From Methanomassiliicoccaceae archaeon (GTDB lineage: Archaea; Thermoplasmatota; Thermoplasmata; Methanomassiliicoccales; UBA472), in the NCBI GenBank assembly GCA_016919565.1, contig JACXTO010000204.1, positions 1-6,812 of the forward strand: 6,812 nt of DNA, given 5' to 3'. The notes beneath the pieces were generated by a model. It had not been told where the DNA came from, searched no databases, and was given only the letters and a program-made list of their open reading frames with translations. Position 1 is the stretch's first letter, and the number at the start of each line of letters is the position of its first letter. Shown here in pieces: positions 5,228 through 6,812 of this stretch. Made by a program: the position numbers and the translations under genes.

Positions 5228-6370
5228 ATGACTGAAGCTGGTAAGGTTGTGCCTGAAGGAAAGCAGAGCCCGAAGAAGCTGTCATTCTTGAACAAGTTCC
5301 TGACGCTCTGGATCTTCATAGCCATCTTCATCGGGATCGCGCTAGGTGCGACCGTTCCAGGCATCGCAGATGCACTTAATGCGCTGAGCATTGGGACCAC
5401 CTCCATCCCGATCGCAATTGGCCTCATCCTGATGATGTGGCCGCCTTTGGCCCGGGTGAAATACGAGGAGCTCAAGGAGATCCCCAAGCAACCTGAAGCC
5501 AAGAAGATGTTTGGCACTTCCCTGCTATTGAACTATGTCGTCGGCCCATTGCTCATGTTCGCCCTGGCCTGGATCTTCCTGCCCGATAACGTGTTCTTTA
5601 GGATCGGACTTATCCTAACCGGATTGGCTCGATGCATTGCAATGGTGATCATCTGGAACACCCTGGCTGAGGGTGACTCCGAATACGCCGCTATCCTTGT
5701 TGCCCTCAACTCGGTATTCCAGATTGTGCTCTACTCGTTCTATGCATACTTCCTGATAACAATAGCATCGAACTGGGTGTCCCCTGGCTCCGGGACCGAG
5801 ATCGATATCGGAGTGTGGGAGGTCGCCCAGAGCGTCTTGATCTACTTGGGCCTCCCATTCGCCATGGGGATCGCGACCAGGTACTTGCTGCTTCCCAGAA
5901 AGGGAGCGGAATGGTACAATGATCGCCTCATGCCCGCGTTGGGGAAGGTCTCGCTTCTGGCGCTGCTATTCACCATCGTGGTCATGTTCGCCTTCAAGGG
6001 CGAGTACATCCTTAACCAGCCATTCGACGTTGTAAGGATCGCCATACCTTTGGTATGCTACTTCCTGATCATGTTCTTCCTGTCGTTCGGACTCTCTATC
6101 AAGATGAAATTCGATTATCCGCATGCGACGGCCCAAAGCTTCACCGCCGCCAGCAACAATTTCGAGCTGGCCATTGCCGTGGCGATCGGAGTCTTCGGCA
6201 TCGGTTCCCTAGTTGCTTTTGCAGCAGTGATCGGTCCGCTGATCGAGGTGCCGGTCCTGATCGGCCTGGTGAACGTCGCATTCTGGATACGCAAGAGGTA
6301 CTACGGACCTGATGGAAAGGTCCTATCAAAAACGGCTGAAGCAAAGCATAACCCCGACAATGCTAGCTGA
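5228..6370 (+). CDS. acr3: Arsenite efflux permease Acr3
   Basis: This is a 380-aa integral membrane protein of the ACR3/BART superfamily that exports As(III). After a charged cytoplasmic N-terminus (about 1-22), about ten hydrophobic segments follow, beginning LWIFIAIFIGIALG. Family hallmarks are visible: LMMWPPLARVKYEEL, GLARCIAMVIIWNTLAEGDS with the essential transport Cys (C136), AILVALNS, QSFTAASNNFELAIAVAIG, and GPLIEVPVLIGLV with the conserved membrane Glu (E340). The last two segments match the conserved C-terminal transport core. The start is ATG 5228, preceded by AAAGGATCA. It is the only arsenic permease in the window and has its own operator-bearing promoter divergent from arsC. 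ACR3 can act alone on the proton-motive force or with ArsA; arsDA nearby suggests the latter is possible. Confidence 0.96.
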   Translation: MTEAGKVVPEGKQSPKKLSFLNKFLTLWIFIAIFIGIALGATVPGIADALNALSIGTTSIPIAIGLILMMWPPLARVKYEELKEIPKQPEAKKMFGTSLLLNYVVGPLLMFALAWIFLPDNVFFRIGLILTGLARCIAMVIIWNTLAEGDSEYAAILVALNSVFQIVLYSFYAYFLITIASNWVSPGSGTEIDIGVWEVAQSVLIYLGLPFAMGIATRYLLLPRKGAEWYNDRLMPALGKVSLLALLFTIVVMFAFKGEYILNQPFDVVRIAIPLVCYFLIMFFLSFGLSIKMKFDYPHATAQSFTAASNNFELAIAVAIGVFGIGSLVAFAAVIGPLIEVPVLIGLVNVAFWIRKRYYGPDGKVLSKTAEAKHNPDNAS

Positions 6371-6475
6371 CGATGGCTGAGCTTCCTCGCTCCACCTCGT
6401 TTCAGAAAATCGACCTTCCATTAATCAGGTGCGAAATCATCATTGATTATCTAGGACATCGACCATCCGCTCTTC
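6371..6475 (+). promoter_or_regulatory. Spacer between acr3 and DUF39 gene with possible promoter
   Basis: The 105-base spacer has AT-rich patches at 6416-6425 (TTCCATTAAT) and 6441-6452 (CATTGATTATCT) that could serve as TATA boxes. There is no TTCAA-N6-TTGAA site, so the downstream gene is probably outside the ars regulon. No clear terminator is seen. Confidence 0.3.
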
Positions 6476-6812
6476 ATGAACCGGACCATCGCAGAGATCA
6501 ACAGGAAGGTCAAGAAGGGAGAGGCTGTGGTCCTCACCGCGTGCGAGGTCGCAGAGACGTTGGCCGCAGGTCGCGAGGACGATGTGCGCAAGGTCGACGT
6601 TGTCACCACCGGCACCATGGGACTTATGAGTGGGACCTATGCGGTGCTTTCGTTCCCCATCTCGAAGGCCGGCCTTCATCGCAGGTTCACTCACGGCACG
6701 ATCAACGACGTTCCAGTTAGCATCGGCCCGGCCCCCAATGAGAGCCTGGGCATAATCGATGCGTTCGTCTTCGGCACCCAGGAATGCGAGTCCGATCCGA
6801 ATTACGGCGGAA
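6476..6812 (+). CDS. Homocysteine biosynthesis protein (DUF39 family), 3'-truncated by window edge
   Basis: Open from ATG 6476 to the right edge, 112 residues are visible; the full family protein is several hundred residues. It begins MNRTIAEINRKVKKGEAVVLTA, the family's typical 'T-I-x-E-I-N-x-K ... G-E-A-V-V-L-T-A' opening, followed by VDVVTTGTMGLMSGTYAVLSF and LGIIDAFVFGTQECESDPNYGG. DUF39 proteins in methanogens and some bacteria are genetically implicated in making homocysteine from aspartate semialdehyde and sulfide. The in-frame stop TAG at 6452 bounds the start, and ATG 6476 is the only ATG between; no close SD is seen (AGGA at 6453-6456 is far). Acr3 ends 105 bases upstream. A link to arsenic is not implied, although methionine/SAM supply would feed ArsM. 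Confidence 0.82.
   Translation, partial: MNRTIAEINRKVKKGEAVVLTACEVAETLAAGREDDVRKVDVVTTGTMGLMSGTYAVLSFPISKAGLHRRFTHGTINDVPVSIGPAPNESLGIIDAFVFGTQECESDPNYGG

Noticed and set aside
6373..6720. A 115-aa plus-strand open frame after acr3
   Set aside because: Its product is Arg/His-rich without motifs, whereas the adjacent frame from 6476 encodes a clear DUF39 N-terminus over the same bases.
1..6812. tRNA or rRNA genes, CRISPR arrays, insertion sequences, attachment sites
   Set aside because: No cloverleaf or rRNA-like stretch, regularly spaced repeats, transposase motifs or terminal inverted repeats were seen.

Overview
The window is a chromosomal arsenic-resistance island, most likely from a euryarchaeon and plausibly Thermoplasmata/Methanomassiliicoccales-like. 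This assignment is inference. It rests on BRE/TATA-like promoter elements, arginine codons that are largely AGG/AGA, Shine-Dalgarno sequences of the GAGGTGA type, and gene families typical of methanogens: a MTH895/SelE-like thioredoxin, a DUF39 homocysteine-biosynthesis protein, and an ArsR with an archaeal-type N-terminal extension. No 16S rRNA or other taxonomic marker is present.

Layout, left to right. (1) The 3' part of arsM, an As(III) S-adenosylmethionine methyltransferase, is cut by the left edge and followed by a long imperfect hairpin. (2) A gene-poor spacer leads to a two-gene unit with a 4-nt ATGA overlap: a small CC-containing protein of unknown function, then an unusual fusion of a TIGR00412-type thioredoxin-like domain with a DGC (putative zinc-binding) domain. 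(3) arsD-arsA follows, encoding the As(III) metallochaperone and the two-halved ArsA ATPase. (4) arsC-arsR lies on the minus strand, encoding a thioredoxin-type arsenate reductase and the repressor, and is convergent with arsA. (5) acr3, the arsenite efflux permease, is divergent from arsC. (6) The start of a DUF39 gene is cut by the right edge.

The genes form a coherent pathway. ArsC reduces As(V) to As(III). ArsD hands As(III) to ArsA, and Acr3 exports it, probably energised by ArsA. ArsM offers a parallel methylation route. The thioredoxin-DGC fusion is a candidate electron donor or thiol/metal handler for ArsC and ArsM; this is inference.

The strongest non-coding signal is a shared inverted repeat, TTCAA-N6-TTGAA. 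It occurs twice at the arsD promoter, flanking the TATA box, and once in the arsC/acr3 divergent promoter. A degenerate copy lies upstream of the small-protein/thioredoxin-DGC unit. I propose it as the ArsR operator defining this regulon.
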